In this document: positions 1 through 7,019 of the stretch, one piece after another | How positions within the stretch are numbered: position 1 is the stretch's first letter | Layout of the letters: each line of letters begins with the position of its first letter | Source: Allobosea sp. 12-68-7 | GTDB lineage: Bacteria > Pseudomonadota > Alphaproteobacteria > Rhizobiales > Beijerinckiaceae | DNA length: 38,395 nucleotides | Reading direction: 5' to 3' | Assembly (NCBI GenBank): GCA_002279705.1 | Contig: NCCO01000044.1 | Coordinates: 1-38,395, forward strand | Program-made: the position numbers and the translations under genes | The notes under the pieces: generated by a model | The model's input: the letters and a program-made list of their open reading frames with translations, nothing else | Told to the model about the DNA's origin: nothing | Databases searched by the model: none

Positions 1-94
1 CGTCCCAGCCGGCCGACCGGCGCGACAGCAGGGCCTCCGAGGCGACGAACAACGGCGTGATCGCTCCGCCGTCGACGCGCATCTCTTCCCGCAT
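1..94 (-). CDS. Possible 5' end of an unidentified gene, cut by the window edge
   Basis: A minus-strand reading frame opens with ATG at 94-92 (a second in-frame ATG lies at 82-80) and stays open to the window edge, giving about 31 residues beginning MREEMRVDGGAITP. An in-frame TAA lies just upstream, so the N-terminus must fall here if the gene is real. No good Shine-Dalgarno sequence is visible and I do not recognise the family. It would be divergent from prfC, sharing the 95-257 intergenic region. It could also be a chance open frame. Confidence 0.3.
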   Translation of the reverse strand, partial: MREEMRVDGGAITPLFVASEALLSRRSAGWD

Positions 95-114
95 CGTTTG
101 CAAGATGCCCCTAA

Positions 115-126
115 AGCGTTAACGCT
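115..126. promoter_or_regulatory. 12-bp perfect palindrome in the region upstream of prfC
   Basis: AGCGTTAACGCT is a perfect 12-bp palindrome about 130 bp before the prfC start, between prfC and the putative divergent partial gene. It lies in a locally AT-richer patch. Its size and place would suit a dimeric regulator, but no regulator can be named and chance is possible. Confidence 0.25.
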
Positions 127-257
127 CACTAACCTAACGGCACAGGATCAAGGCAGGCGGCTTGCGCGCCTGCGCACGACGGCCCAAGACCGGCAAACAC
201 CGCCCGCGACCGGCCCGCTGATTGACTTCGCCGCCCCCATCCTGTTCTCACACCGCC

Positions 258-1880
258 ATGACCGACATTCAGACCTCCGCCGCGACGGCCGGCGACGCCG
301 CCCCGCATGCGCGCCGCCGCACCTTCGCGATCATCTCCCACCCCGACGCCGGCAAGACCACGCTGACCGAGAAGCTGCTCTATTTCGGCGGCGCGATTCA
401 GCTCGCCGGCGAGGTGCGCGCCAAGCAGGGCCGGCGCCAGACCTCCTCGGACTGGATGAAGATCGAGCGCCAGCGCGGGATCTCGGTTGTCACCTCGGTG
501 ATGACCTTCGAGTATGGCGGCCACGTCTTCAACCTGCTGGACACGCCGGGCCATGAGGACTTCTCGGAAGACACCTACCGCACCCTCACCGCCGTCGATT
601 CAGCCGTGATGGTGATCGACGCCGCCAAGGGCATCGAGGCGCGCACCAAGAAGCTGTTCGAGGTCTGCCGGCTCAGAGACATCCCGATCGTCACCTTCAT
701 CAACAAGGTCGACCGCGAGACGCGCGACCTGTTCGACCTGATCAACGAGATCGAGACCACGCTCGCGCTCGACGTCGCGCCGATGACCTGGCCGGTCGGG
801 CGCGGCCGCGAATTCGTTGGCACCTATGATCTCAAGGCCAACAGCTTCCGTCGCAACCAGAAGGGCGACGAGAGCGCCGAGGATCTCGCCGTCACGGGCC
901 CCGACGACAAGCTCTTCGACGAACTCCTGCCCCATGGCGCGGCCGAGACCTGGCGCGAGGAGGTCTTCCTCGCCAGCGAAGGCCTGAAGCCCTTCGACCT
1001 CGAGGCCTTCCGCGAGGGCCATCTGACGCCGCTCTATTTCGGCGCGGCGCTGCGCGACTACGGCGTGCGCGACCTGATCGACGCGCTCGGCGCGCTGGCG
1101 CCCAGCCCGCGCGCGCAGACCGCCGACAAGCGCACGATCCAGGCCGGGGAGCCGAAGATGACCGGCTTCGTCTTCAAGATCCAGGCGAACATGGACCCCA
1201 ACCACCGCGACCGCATCGCCTTCATGCGCGTCTGCTCGGGCAAGCTCTCGCGCGGCATGAAGGCGAAGCTCGTGCGCACCGGCAAGCCGATGCCGCTCAA
1301 CGCGCCGCAGTTCTTCTTCGCGCGCGACCGTTCGATCGCGGAGGAGGCCTTTGCCGGCGACATCGTCGGCCTGCCCAACCATGGCACGCTGCGCATCGGC
1401 GACACGCTGACCGAGGGCGAGGACGTCGTCTTCAAGGGCGTGCCGAGCTTCGCGCCCGAAATCCTGCGTCGTGTGAAGCTCAAGGACGCGATGAAGGCCA
1501 AGAAGCTGCGCGAGGCGCTGCAGCAGATGGCCGAGGAAGGCGTCGTCCAGATCTTCCTGCCCCATGACGGCGCGCCCGCCATCGTCGGCGTCGTCGGTGC
1601 GCTGCAACTCGACGTGCTCAAGGAGCGCATGGACGCCGAGTATTCGCTGCCCGTCGACTTCGAGCCCTGCCAATATGCGATCGCGCGCTGGGTCTCCTCG
1701 GAGGACAAGGCGGCGCTGCAGAAATTCGTGTCGTCGAAGCCCTCCTCCATGGCCGACGACCTCGACGGCGACCCTGTCTTCATGGCCTCCAGCCAGTTCA
1801 CCCTGAAATACGACGCCGAGCGCGCGCCCGACGTCACCTTCTCCGACATCAAGGATTACCAGAAAGTCGCCAGGGCCTGA
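258..1880 (+). CDS. prfC: Peptide chain release factor 3 (RF3)
   Basis: Translational GTPase that removes RF1 or RF2 from the ribosome after peptide release; it acts in the cytoplasm. The 540-residue product has the family's normal length. GTPase motifs are plain: P-loop SHPDAGKT at residues 27-34, DTPGH at 95-99 and NKVD at 149-152. The segment RQRGISV near 71-77 is the switch I region typical of RF3. The EF-G-like domain 2 and the RF3 C-terminal domain follow (LQLDVLKERMDAEY near residue 450). ATG 258 is preferred over an upstream in-frame TTG at 222, because homologues begin just before the RRRTFAIISHPDAGKT stretch. It stands alone, transcribed rightward, with a putative regulatory region for ompW directly downstream. 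Confidence 0.97.
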   Translation: MTDIQTSAATAGDAAPHARRRTFAIISHPDAGKTTLTEKLLYFGGAIQLAGEVRAKQGRRQTSSDWMKIERQRGISVVTSVMTFEYGGHVFNLLDTPGHEDFSEDTYRTLTAVDSAVMVIDAAKGIEARTKKLFEVCRLRDIPIVTFINKVDRETRDLFDLINEIETTLALDVAPMTWPVGRGREFVGTYDLKANSFRRNQKGDESAEDLAVTGPDDKLFDELLPHGAAETWREEVFLASEGLKPFDLEAFREGHLTPLYFGAALRDYGVRDLIDALGALAPSPRAQTADKRTIQAGEPKMTGFVFKIQANMDPNHRDRIAFMRVCSGKLSRGMKAKLVRTGKPMPLNAPQFFFARDRSIAEEAFAGDIVGLPNHGTLRIGDTLTEGEDVVFKGVPSFAPEILRRVKLKDAMKAKKLREALQQMAEEGVVQIFLPHDGAPAIVGVVGALQLDVLKERMDAEYSLPVDFEPCQYAIARWVSSEDKAALQKFVSSKPSSMADDLDGDPVFMASSQFTLKYDAERAPDVTFSDIKDYQKVARA

Positions 1881-1894
1881 GCCGCCTGTGCCCC

Positions 1895-1912
1895 TGTGAC
1901 GTGAATGTCACA
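1895..1912. promoter_or_regulatory. Inverted repeat TGTGAC-N6-GTCACA between prfC and ompW
   Basis: Six-base perfect arms separated by six bases start 14 bp after the prfC stop and 20 bp before the FNR-type box. The half-site TGTGA resembles Crp-family half-sites, but the TGTGA-to-TCACA spacing is eight bases rather than Crp's six. It may be a second regulator site for ompW. It is not a convincing terminator because no T-run follows. Confidence 0.35.
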
Positions 1913-1932
1913 AGGGCGGGGCCGCGCATCCG

Positions 1933-1952
1933 GATTTGATCCCGGTCAAATC
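1933..1952. promoter_or_regulatory. FNR/FixK-type box upstream of ompW
   Basis: TTGATCCCGGTCAA (1936-1949) matches the FNR/FnrL/FixK consensus TTGAT-N4-ATCAA at nine of ten fixed positions. It lies inside a longer perfect inverted repeat with 7-bp arms, GATTTGA-N6-TCAAATC. The centre is about 93 bp upstream of the chosen ompW ATG, so an activator bound at -41.5 would place transcription start near 1984. E. coli ompW is known to respond to FNR, so the pairing of site and gene makes sense. That an FNR-type protein binds here is inference. Confidence 0.65.
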
Positions 1953-2035
1953 AATCGCGGCGGGTTTGAGGCTGGTGGGAGGCATGAGCCGCGAGCGCGC
2001 CGATGCGCCGCGCTCCGATCCTGGGGGCCTCCGCC

Positions 2036-2722
2036 ATGTCACGCATTGTCTGTCTCGCCACCTGCGCCGCGCTGCTCGCCGGCACAGCCCTGACCTCAGC
2101 CGGGGCCGCCGATCTGCCTTCGGCCAAGACGGCCCCGCTCGCGCCGATCATGACCCAGTGGAGCCCGTGGATGATCCGCGGCCGCGCCCTCTTCGTCGTC
2201 CCGCAGGAGAGCGCCAAGCTCAAGCTCGGTGGCGCGCCGATCCTCGGCGGCGATGTCGACATCTCGAACTCGGTCGTGCCCGAGCTCGACATCAGCTATT
2301 TCTTCACCAGGAACATCGCCGTCGAACTCGTTCTCGGCGTCACCCCGCACAATGTGAAGGGCGCGGGGACCTTGGCCGGTGCGCGCATCGGTTCGGCCTG
2401 GCTGCTGCCGCCGACCCTGATGCTGCAGTATCACTTCACCGATCTCGGCGCCTTCAAGCCCTATGTCGGCGTCGGCGTGAACTACACCGTCTTCTTCAAC
2501 GAGAAGGCCAAGGGCGGCTTCACCAGCTTCGATCTGAAGGACAGCTTCGGCCTCGCCCTGCAGGCCGGCTTCGACTACATGATCGACCGGCACTGGGGTA
2601 TCAACGTCGACGTGAAGAAGATCTTCCTCGAGCCCAAGGTCAAGATCAACAACGGCCTGATCACCGGCAAGGTCAAGATCGATCCCTGGCTAATCGGCGC
2701 CGGCGTCACCTATCGGTTCTGA
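2036..2722 (+). CDS. ompW: OmpW family outer membrane protein
   Basis: Predicted eight-stranded outer-membrane beta-barrel of the OmpW family, which in other bacteria moves small or hydrophobic molecules and responds to oxygen and stress. The 228-residue product starts with a signal peptide (MSRIVCLATCAALLAG..., cleavage likely after TSAGA). Alternating amphipathic strands follow, with family-like segments IAVELVLGVTPHNV, LGAFKPYVGVGVNYT and a final strand ending in aromatic YRF. ATG 2036 is chosen because GGGGG sits eight bases upstream and because it gives a clean signal peptide; ATG 2003 would add 11 residues. An FNR-type box lies upstream and an intrinsic terminator downstream, so it is probably monocistronic. 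Confidence 0.88.
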   Translation: MSRIVCLATCAALLAGTALTSAGAADLPSAKTAPLAPIMTQWSPWMIRGRALFVVPQESAKLKLGGAPILGGDVDISNSVVPELDISYFFTRNIAVELVLGVTPHNVKGAGTLAGARIGSAWLLPPTLMLQYHFTDLGAFKPYVGVGVNYTVFFNEKAKGGFTSFDLKDSFGLALQAGFDYMIDRHWGINVDVKKIFLEPKVKINNGLITGKVKIDPWLIGAGVTYRF

Positions 2723-2766
2723 AATCCGCACCCGTTCGGCTCGGGGTCTCCTGGGGCTGGGGGAGG

Positions 2767-2794
2767 AAGGGAGCGGTGCGCCGCTCCCTTTTCT
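2767..2794. terminator. Intrinsic terminator between ompW and the convergent lrp-type gene
   Basis: Arms AAGGGAGCGG (2767-2776) and CCGCTCCCTT (2781-2790) pair perfectly around a TGCG loop. A TTTTCT run follows on the plus strand. The A-T ends make it usable in both directions, which suits its place between ompW and the leftward Lrp-family gene. Confidence 0.85.
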
Positions 2795-2804
2795 CGTTGA
2801 TGCC

Positions 2805-3284
2805 TCAGCTTCCGGGCAGCACGAAACCGAGCGGGATCGCCGTGGTCGATTTCAGCTCCTCCATCGCGAACATCGAGGTCACGTCGTTGAGGTCGATGCG
2901 CGAGATCAGCTTCTTGTAGAGCGCGTCATAGGCCGCGATGTCGGGCACGCAGGCCTTGAGCAGATAGTCGATCTCGCAGCTCATCCGGTAGAAGTCGACG
3001 ATCTCCGGCAGGTCGCGCACCGCCGCGTGGAAACGTTCGAGCCACTCCATCGAATGCCGCGCCGTCTTCACCGCGATGAAGACCGTGACGCCCGCCTGCA
3101 GCTTGCTGCGGTCGAGCAGCGCCACGCGCTTGCGGATATAGCCGGCGGCCTCCAGCTTCTGCACCCGCCGCCAGCACGGCGTCGCGGACAATCCGACCGC
3201 CTCCGACAGCTCGGCCAGCGGCAGGCTCGCATCCTCCTGCAGGCAGGCGAGGATCCGCAGATCGAAGGCGTCGAGCTTGACCAT
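2805..3284 (-). CDS. Lrp/AsnC family transcriptional regulator
   Basis: DNA-binding regulator of the feast/famine (Lrp/AsnC) family. The 159-residue product opens with the family hallmark LDAFDLRILACLQEDASLPL. A winged HTH follows (ELSEAVGLSATPCWRRVQKLE, about 25-45), then a RAM ligand-binding/oligomerisation domain (about 65-140). ATG 3284 is preferred to an upstream start at 3341 because the family begins just before LDxxDxxIL and because GGGGGG lies a few bases upstream. It is divergent from the cysteine-dioxygenase-like gene, with 182 bp between the starts, so local control of that gene, perhaps in response to a sulphur amino acid, is a reasonable inference. The ligand is not visible. Confidence 0.92.
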   Translation of the reverse strand: MVKLDAFDLRILACLQEDASLPLAELSEAVGLSATPCWRRVQKLEAAGYIRKRVALLDRSKLQAGVTVFIAVKTARHSMEWLERFHAAVRDLPEIVDFYRMSCEIDYLLKACVPDIAAYDALYKKLISRIDLNDVTSMFAMEELKSTTAIPLGFVLPGS

Positions 3285-3332
3285 GGCACCCCCCGGAAAT
3301 CGCAAAGGAATCGCCTTGTCAGCGCCCTGACC

Positions 3333-3411
3333 GCAAACCAATTCTCGGTTTTATGCCATATGCGACATCTGTTTCCAAGATCGCGGCATTCACGCGCGAG
3401 ATAGCAAACCA
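3333..3411. promoter_or_regulatory. Paired GCAAACCA direct repeats in the lrp/dioxygenase intergenic region
   Basis: GCAAACCAATTCTC (from 3333) and GCAAACCATTTTCC (from 3404) are two similar sites 71 bp apart in the divergent promoter region. The first is also half of an inverted repeat, AAACC-N7-GGTTT (3335-3351). Lrp-family octamers commonly bind several spaced sites beside their own gene, so these are candidate operators. No binding evidence exists. Confidence 0.35.
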
Positions 3412-3466
3412 TTTTCCCGCCGCATCGCTATCCTGAGCGGGTGGACGGTGCGACGGGAGTTGGCGG

Positions 3467-3988
3467 ATGCAGGGGTTCTTGAACGCGGAGCGGCGCGGCG
3501 CGGTTCTCGCCAGCCTGCGGACGGATGAGGGCACGCTCTCGCGCGATTACCTCGCCGCCGCCCGCGCGGTCCTGCGCGAGCTCGTCGCGCTGCCCGACCT
3601 CGTCGCGCGCCTGCCGCTCGAGCGCAAACCCGGCGGCTACACCCGCAATCTGCTGGCCGGCGACGATTCGGTCAGCGTCTGGGCCATCGTCTGGGCCGCC
3701 GGTGCGGCCACCTGCATCCACGACCACCACTGTTCCTGCTGCTTCGGCGTCGTCAGCGGCACCGTCACCGAAACCTGGTATCGCGCCATCGATACGCAGC
3801 GCGCCATCGCCACAGAGCAGCATGACCGCCAGCCCGGCTACGTCGCCTGCATGCTGCCGACCGGCCCCAACATCCACCGCATGCGCAACCCCGGGACCGA
3901 AGACGCGATCTCGATCCACATCTACGGCTTCGACCACGAGGCCCACGACTCCTCGATCGAGACGCAATACACCGCCGTCGAGGGCTGA
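3467..3988 (+). CDS. Cysteine dioxygenase-like (cupin) thiol dioxygenase
   Basis: Non-heme iron dioxygenase of the cysteine dioxygenase type I family, which oxidises a thiol to a sulfinate using O2. The 173-residue product has the cupin motif CIHDHHCSCCFGVVSGTVTET. The iron triad is probably His85, His87 and His137 (IHRMRN), with Tyr153 in the position of the catalytic tyrosine (HIYGFD). The substrate could be cysteine, 3-mercaptopropionate or another small thiol; sequence alone does not separate these. GGGAG at 3455-3459 supports ATG 3467. It is divergent from an Lrp/AsnC regulator that may control it, and a dispersed palindrome begins 20 bp past its stop. Confidence 0.85.
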   Translation: MQGFLNAERRGAVLASLRTDEGTLSRDYLAAARAVLRELVALPDLVARLPLERKPGGYTRNLLAGDDSVSVWAIVWAAGAATCIHDHHCSCCFGVVSGTVTETWYRAIDTQRAIATEQHDRQPGYVACMLPTGPNIHRMRNPGTEDAISIHIYGFDHEAHDSSIETQYTAVEG

Positions 3989-4007
3989 CGTTTCGTCGAA
4001 ACGACCT

Positions 4008-4059
4008 CAGCCCTCATCCTTCGAGACGCCGCTGACGCGGCTCCTCAGGATGAGGGCTG
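4008..4059. repeat. Dispersed intergenic palindrome (CAGCCCTCATCCT arms)
   Basis: A 52-bp element has perfect 13-bp arms, CAGCCCTCATCCT and AGGATGAGGGCTG, and an inner stem GCCGC-TGAC-GCGGC. This nested form is typical of REP-like elements common in Hyphomicrobiales intergenic DNA. It lies between the dioxygenase and GH19 genes and has no T-run, so it is a repeat rather than a standard terminator. Confidence 0.8.
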
Positions 4060-4161
4060 CGGGGCTGATCGCCTTGGCGTCCCACCGGGGACAAGCCGCC
4101 CCGCCAATCCCCGCGCGCCTGCCTCCGGCGATGATGGCCCCTCATGACGAGGGAGCCCGCC

Positions 4162-4746
4162 ATGTCGATGCGAGGATCGAGCGCAACCGCTGCGCCGGTG
4201 CGGCCTGCAGCCCTGTCCGTCACCACCGAGCGCCTGCTGCGCCTCGCCCCCGTCGGAAAAAGCGAGATCCTTGCGGGCATCGCCGCCGATTTCGACAGGC
4301 TGGCGGCCTCCGCCGGCATCACCACGCGCCTGCGGCTCTGTCATCTGCTGGCTCAGGCGGCCCATGAGACCGACCGGTTCCGGACGCTGGAGGAATATGG
4401 CGGCCCGGCCTATTTCGCCCACTATGATTGGCGCCGCGATCTCGGCAACACGAAAGCCGGCGACGGCGCCCGCTTCCATGGCCGTGGCATCTTCCAGCTC
4501 ACCGGCCGCGCCAATTACCGCCGCTACGGCGCCCTGATCGGCCTCGATCTCGAGGGCTCGCCCGAGCGGGCCAAGGAGCCGGCGGTCTCGCTGGCCATCG
4601 CCTTCGCCTACTGGCGCGACCGCGACTGCAACGCGGCCGCCGATGCCGACGACGTCGTCGCGGTGACCCGGCTGATCAATGGCGGGCGCAACGGGCTGGC
4701 GCAGCGCGCGCAGCTGCTGGCGCTGGCGAAGACAATCTGGGTGTAG
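4162..4746 (+). CDS. GH19 chitinase/endolysin-like muralytic enzyme
   Basis: Glycoside hydrolase family 19 protein, a fold used by chitinases and by many bacterial and phage endolysins that cut peptidoglycan or chitin. In the 194-residue product the family segments are clear: HLLAQAAHET (general acid Glu69), LEEYGG (Glu77/78), FHGRGIFQLTGRANY (about 105-119) and TRLINGG near 171-177. No signal peptide or membrane segment is seen, so export would need another route. ATG 4162 is chosen because GAGGGAG lies six bases upstream; ATG 4144 is an alternative. No holin or phage genes are nearby, so a cell-wall enzyme or a stranded phage lysin are both possible. It is flanked on both sides by dispersed palindromes. 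Confidence 0.85.
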   Translation: MSMRGSSATAAPVRPAALSVTTERLLRLAPVGKSEILAGIAADFDRLAASAGITTRLRLCHLLAQAAHETDRFRTLEEYGGPAYFAHYDWRRDLGNTKAGDGARFHGRGIFQLTGRANYRRYGALIGLDLEGSPERAKEPAVSLAIAFAYWRDRDCNAAADADDVVAVTRLINGGRNGLAQRAQLLALAKTIWV

Positions 4747-4755
4747 CGCCGCTCC

Positions 4756-4845
4756 CCGTCATTGCGAGGAGCGCAGCGACGAAGCAATCCAGAGACCGCG
4801 CGCTCGACGCTCTCCTGGTTTGCTTCGCTTCGCTCGCAATGACGG
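4756..4845. repeat. Dispersed 90-bp palindromic repeat (CCGTCATTGCGAG arms)
   Basis: Perfect 13-bp arms CCGTCATTGCGAG (4756-4768) and CTCGCAATGACGG (4833-4845) enclose a second imperfect pair, GAAGCAATCCAG and CTGGTTTGCTTC. This is the kind of element repeated many times in alphaproteobacterial genomes. It sits between the convergent GH19 and PLP-enzyme genes and may shield them from read-through, although no T-run is present. Confidence 0.8.
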
Positions 4846-4855
4846 TTCCGTCTCT

Positions 4856-6010
4856 TCAGCCGTGCCCGGCCTTCAGCGCCTGATCGAGATCGGCATAGAG
4901 ATCCTCGAGATCCTCGATGCCGGTCGAGAGGCGCAGCAGGTCCAGCGGGCAGGGCGAGCCCGCGCCTTCGATCGAGGCGCGATGCTCGATCAGGCTCTCG
5001 ACGCCACCGAGCGAGGTGGCGCGCTTGTACAGCTCGACATGCGCGGCCGCCTTCACCGCCGCCGCCTCGCCGCCGACCACCTGCACCGAAAGCATGTAGC
5101 CGAAGCCGCCGTCCATCTGGCGCGCGGCGATGTCATGGCCGGGATGCTGCGGCAGGCCGGGATAGAGCACGCGCGCCACCAGCGGATGGGCCGAGAGGCG
5201 CTGCGCCAGCGCCATCGCCGAGGCGCTCTGGCGCTCCTGCCGGACATGCAGCGTGCGCATGCCGCGCATCAGCAGATAGGCCTCGAAGGGGCCGAGGATG
5301 CCGCCCTGGCCCTTGCGCACGGTCTTGATGCGGTTCCAGAAATCGTCGTCCTCGCGGGCGCAGAGCGCGCCGGCGACCACGTCGGAATGGCCATTCAGCA
5401 CCTTGGTCGCGGCATGCATGACGATGTCGGCGCCGAGCTGCAGCGGGCGCGTGTGCACCGGCGAGGCGCAGGTCGAATCGACCGCGAGCTTGGCGCCGGC
5501 ATGGTGCGCGATGGCGGCGGCGGCCGCGATGTCGGTGATCGTCCAGAGCGGGTTGGAGGGTGTCTCGGCCCAGACCAGCTTGGTCTTGCCCGGCTTCACG
5601 GCGGCGGCCAGCGCGGCGAGATCGTCGGTCTCGACGAAGTCGATGACGAGGCCCCAGCGCGTCGCTTCCGTCAGCAGCCAGGAGCGCAGCGCCCAGTACA
5701 TCACCTTGGAGGCCACGACATGATCACCCGGCGAGAGCGCCTGGAAGACAGCGGTCGCCGCCGCCATCCCCGAGCCGAACAGCAATGCGCCGGCCTTGGC
5801 CTGCTCCAGCATGGCGAGCACGCTCTCGGCCTCGCGCGTCGTCTCGTTGTCGGGCCGGCCATAGATGAAACCGCCGGAATAGCCGTTGTCCTCGTCGCGG
5901 ATATAGGTCGTCGAGACATGGATCGGCGGCACCACGCCCTTGGTCAGCGGGTCGATCTTGCCCATCGCCTGCACGGCGAGGGAGCGGGGGTGAAGCGGGC
6001 GCTGGGGCAT
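4856..6010 (-). CDS. Cys/Met metabolism PLP-dependent enzyme (cystathionine gamma-synthase/beta-lyase family)
   Basis: Fold-type I PLP enzyme of the transsulfuration family. The 384-residue product starts MPQRPLHPRSLAVQ. It carries SGMAAATAVFQAL (80-92), ETPSNPLW (149-156), DSTCASPV (178-185) and the PLP-lysine motif ATKVLNGHSD with Lys203. It may be a cystathionine gamma-synthase, beta-lyase or a related gamma-lyase; these cannot be told apart reliably by eye. ATG 6010 fits the usual family start; upstream in-frame residues look non-coding. It is divergent from tspO (115 bp between the chosen starts) and converges on the GH19 gene. Confidence 0.9.
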   Translation of the reverse strand: MPQRPLHPRSLAVQAMGKIDPLTKGVVPPIHVSTTYIRDEDNGYSGGFIYGRPDNETTREAESVLAMLEQAKAGALLFGSGMAAATAVFQALSPGDHVVASKVMYWALRSWLLTEATRWGLVIDFVETDDLAALAAAVKPGKTKLVWAETPSNPLWTITDIAAAAAIAHHAGAKLAVDSTCASPVHTRPLQLGADIVMHAATKVLNGHSDVVAGALCAREDDDFWNRIKTVRKGQGGILGPFEAYLLMRGMRTLHVRQERQSASAMALAQRLSAHPLVARVLYPGLPQHPGHDIAARQMDGGFGYMLSVQVVGGEAAAVKAAAHVELYKRATSLGGVESLIEHRASIEGAGSPCPLDLLRLSTGIEDLEDLYADLDQALKAGHG

Positions 6011-6124
6011 GGGGAAATCCAAGACAGTTCCAAGAGGGACTAAAAAGACATCTGGCGCAGGCAACGGCCCTGATGCAAGAGCCGCGACCTTGCCATGGGC
6101 GCAGGGCGCCTCCATGTCACGATC

Positions 6125-6634
6125 ATGAGCATTTCACCATCATCGCCGGCGGCCGCCCCGCGCCCGCTCTGGATCGACGCGCTGATCGCGGTCCTGCCCG
6201 TCGTCGCCATCTCGCTGCTCGGCAACGCCGTCACCATCCCGCAGGTGCTGACCTGGTACCCGACGATCGCCAAACCGCCCTTCAACCCGCCCAACTGGGT
6301 CTTCGGTCCGGTCTGGACGACATTGTTCGCGCTGATGGCCTATGGGGTCTATCGCATCCTGCGCACGCCCGCCGGCACACCGGGGAAAGCCCAGGCCCTG
6401 CTGGCCTATCACGTCCAGCTCGCGCTCAATCTCGCCTGGTCCTGCGTCTTCTTCGGGCTCAACAGCCCGCTCGGCGGCCTGCTGGTGATCGTGCCCTTCC
6501 TGGCGATGATCCTTGTCACGATCGCGCTGTTTGGTCGCGTCGATCGGCTCGCGGCCCATCTGCAATGGCCCTATGTCGCCTGGGTCTCCTTCGCGACGCT
6601 GCTCAACGTCTCGATCTGGTGGCTGAACCGCTGA
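6125..6634 (+). CDS. tspO: TspO/MBR family tryptophan-rich sensory protein
   Basis: Five-helix integral membrane protein of the TspO/peripheral benzodiazepine receptor family. Members bind porphyrins, and in Rhodobacter TspO affects tetrapyrrole-linked gene expression. In the 169-residue product the signature segments are WYPTIAKPPFNPPNWVFGPVW (about 45-65), QLALNLAWSCVFFG and the last helix VSFATLLNVSIWWLN. ATG 6125 gives the usual short N-terminus before the first helix; ATG 6095 would add 10 residues and neither has a strong ribosome site. It is divergent from the PLP enzyme gene and converges on the response-regulator gene only 7 bp past its stop. Confidence 0.92.
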   Translation: MSISPSSPAAAPRPLWIDALIAVLPVVAISLLGNAVTIPQVLTWYPTIAKPPFNPPNWVFGPVWTTLFALMAYGVYRILRTPAGTPGKAQALLAYHVQLALNLAWSCVFFGLNSPLGGLLVIVPFLAMILVTIALFGRVDRLAAHLQWPYVAWVSFATLLNVSIWWLNR

Positions 6635-6641
6635 AGGCCGC

Positions 6642-7016
6642 TCAGCCGATCGAGCGCTCGATCACGTTCAGCACGGCGGTGCGCAGCTCGGCGATGGTGA
6701 AGGGCTTGGTCATCACCTCGGAGACGATCGCATCGAGGCTGCGGGCCCGTTCGCGCTGCTCGGCATAGCCCGTCATCAGCATGATCGGCAGGTCCGGAAA
6801 GGCCTGCTTGGCGGCCAGCGCCAGCGCGATGCCGTCCATCAGCGGCATGCGGATATCGGTCAGCAGCAGGTCGAAATGCCCGCCTTCGGCCATCAGCGTG
6901 TCGAGCGCCTCGGCGCCGTCGGCGGCCGTAAGGCAGGAGTGGCCGTCCATGGTCAGGCCGCGCGCCACCAGGGTCCGCAGCGGCTCCTCGTCATCGACCA
7001 CCAGAATGCGCGACAT
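6642..7016 (-). CDS. Single-domain response regulator (CpdR-like receiver)
   Basis: Stand-alone receiver domain of 124 residues with no output domain. The acidic pocket is DDE at 8-10, the phosphoacceptor is Asp54 (LLLTDIRMP), Thr84 is in MTGYA and the conserved Lys is in TKPF near 104-107. Such proteins act by protein contacts or phosphorelay. It resembles CpdR, the ClpXP adaptor regulator of alphaproteobacterial cell cycle, in length and in the MSRIL...LLTDIxMPxMDG pattern, but family-level assignment is uncertain. Its ATG follows the hpt stop by three bases, so the two genes are co-transcribed. Confidence 0.85.
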   Translation of the reverse strand: MSRILVVDDEEPLRTLVARGLTMDGHSCLTAADGAEALDTLMAEGGHFDLLLTDIRMPLMDGIALALAAKQAFPDLPIMLMTGYAEQRERARSLDAIVSEVMTKPFTIAELRTAVLNVIERSIG

Positions 7017-7019
7017 GGC

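Noticed and set aside
115-133. CtrA box (TTAA-N7-TTAA) upstream of prfC
   Set aside because: The second half reads TAAC rather than TTAA; only the 12-bp palindrome is kept as an observation.
1895-1912. Crp binding site TGTGA-N6-TCACA
   Set aside because: The spacing between TGTGA and TCACA is eight bases, not six, so it is kept only as an unassigned inverted repeat.
4162-4746. Prophage remnant around the GH19 gene
   Set aside because: No holin, spanin, tail or integrase sequence nearby; the flanks are REP-like palindromes and metabolic genes.
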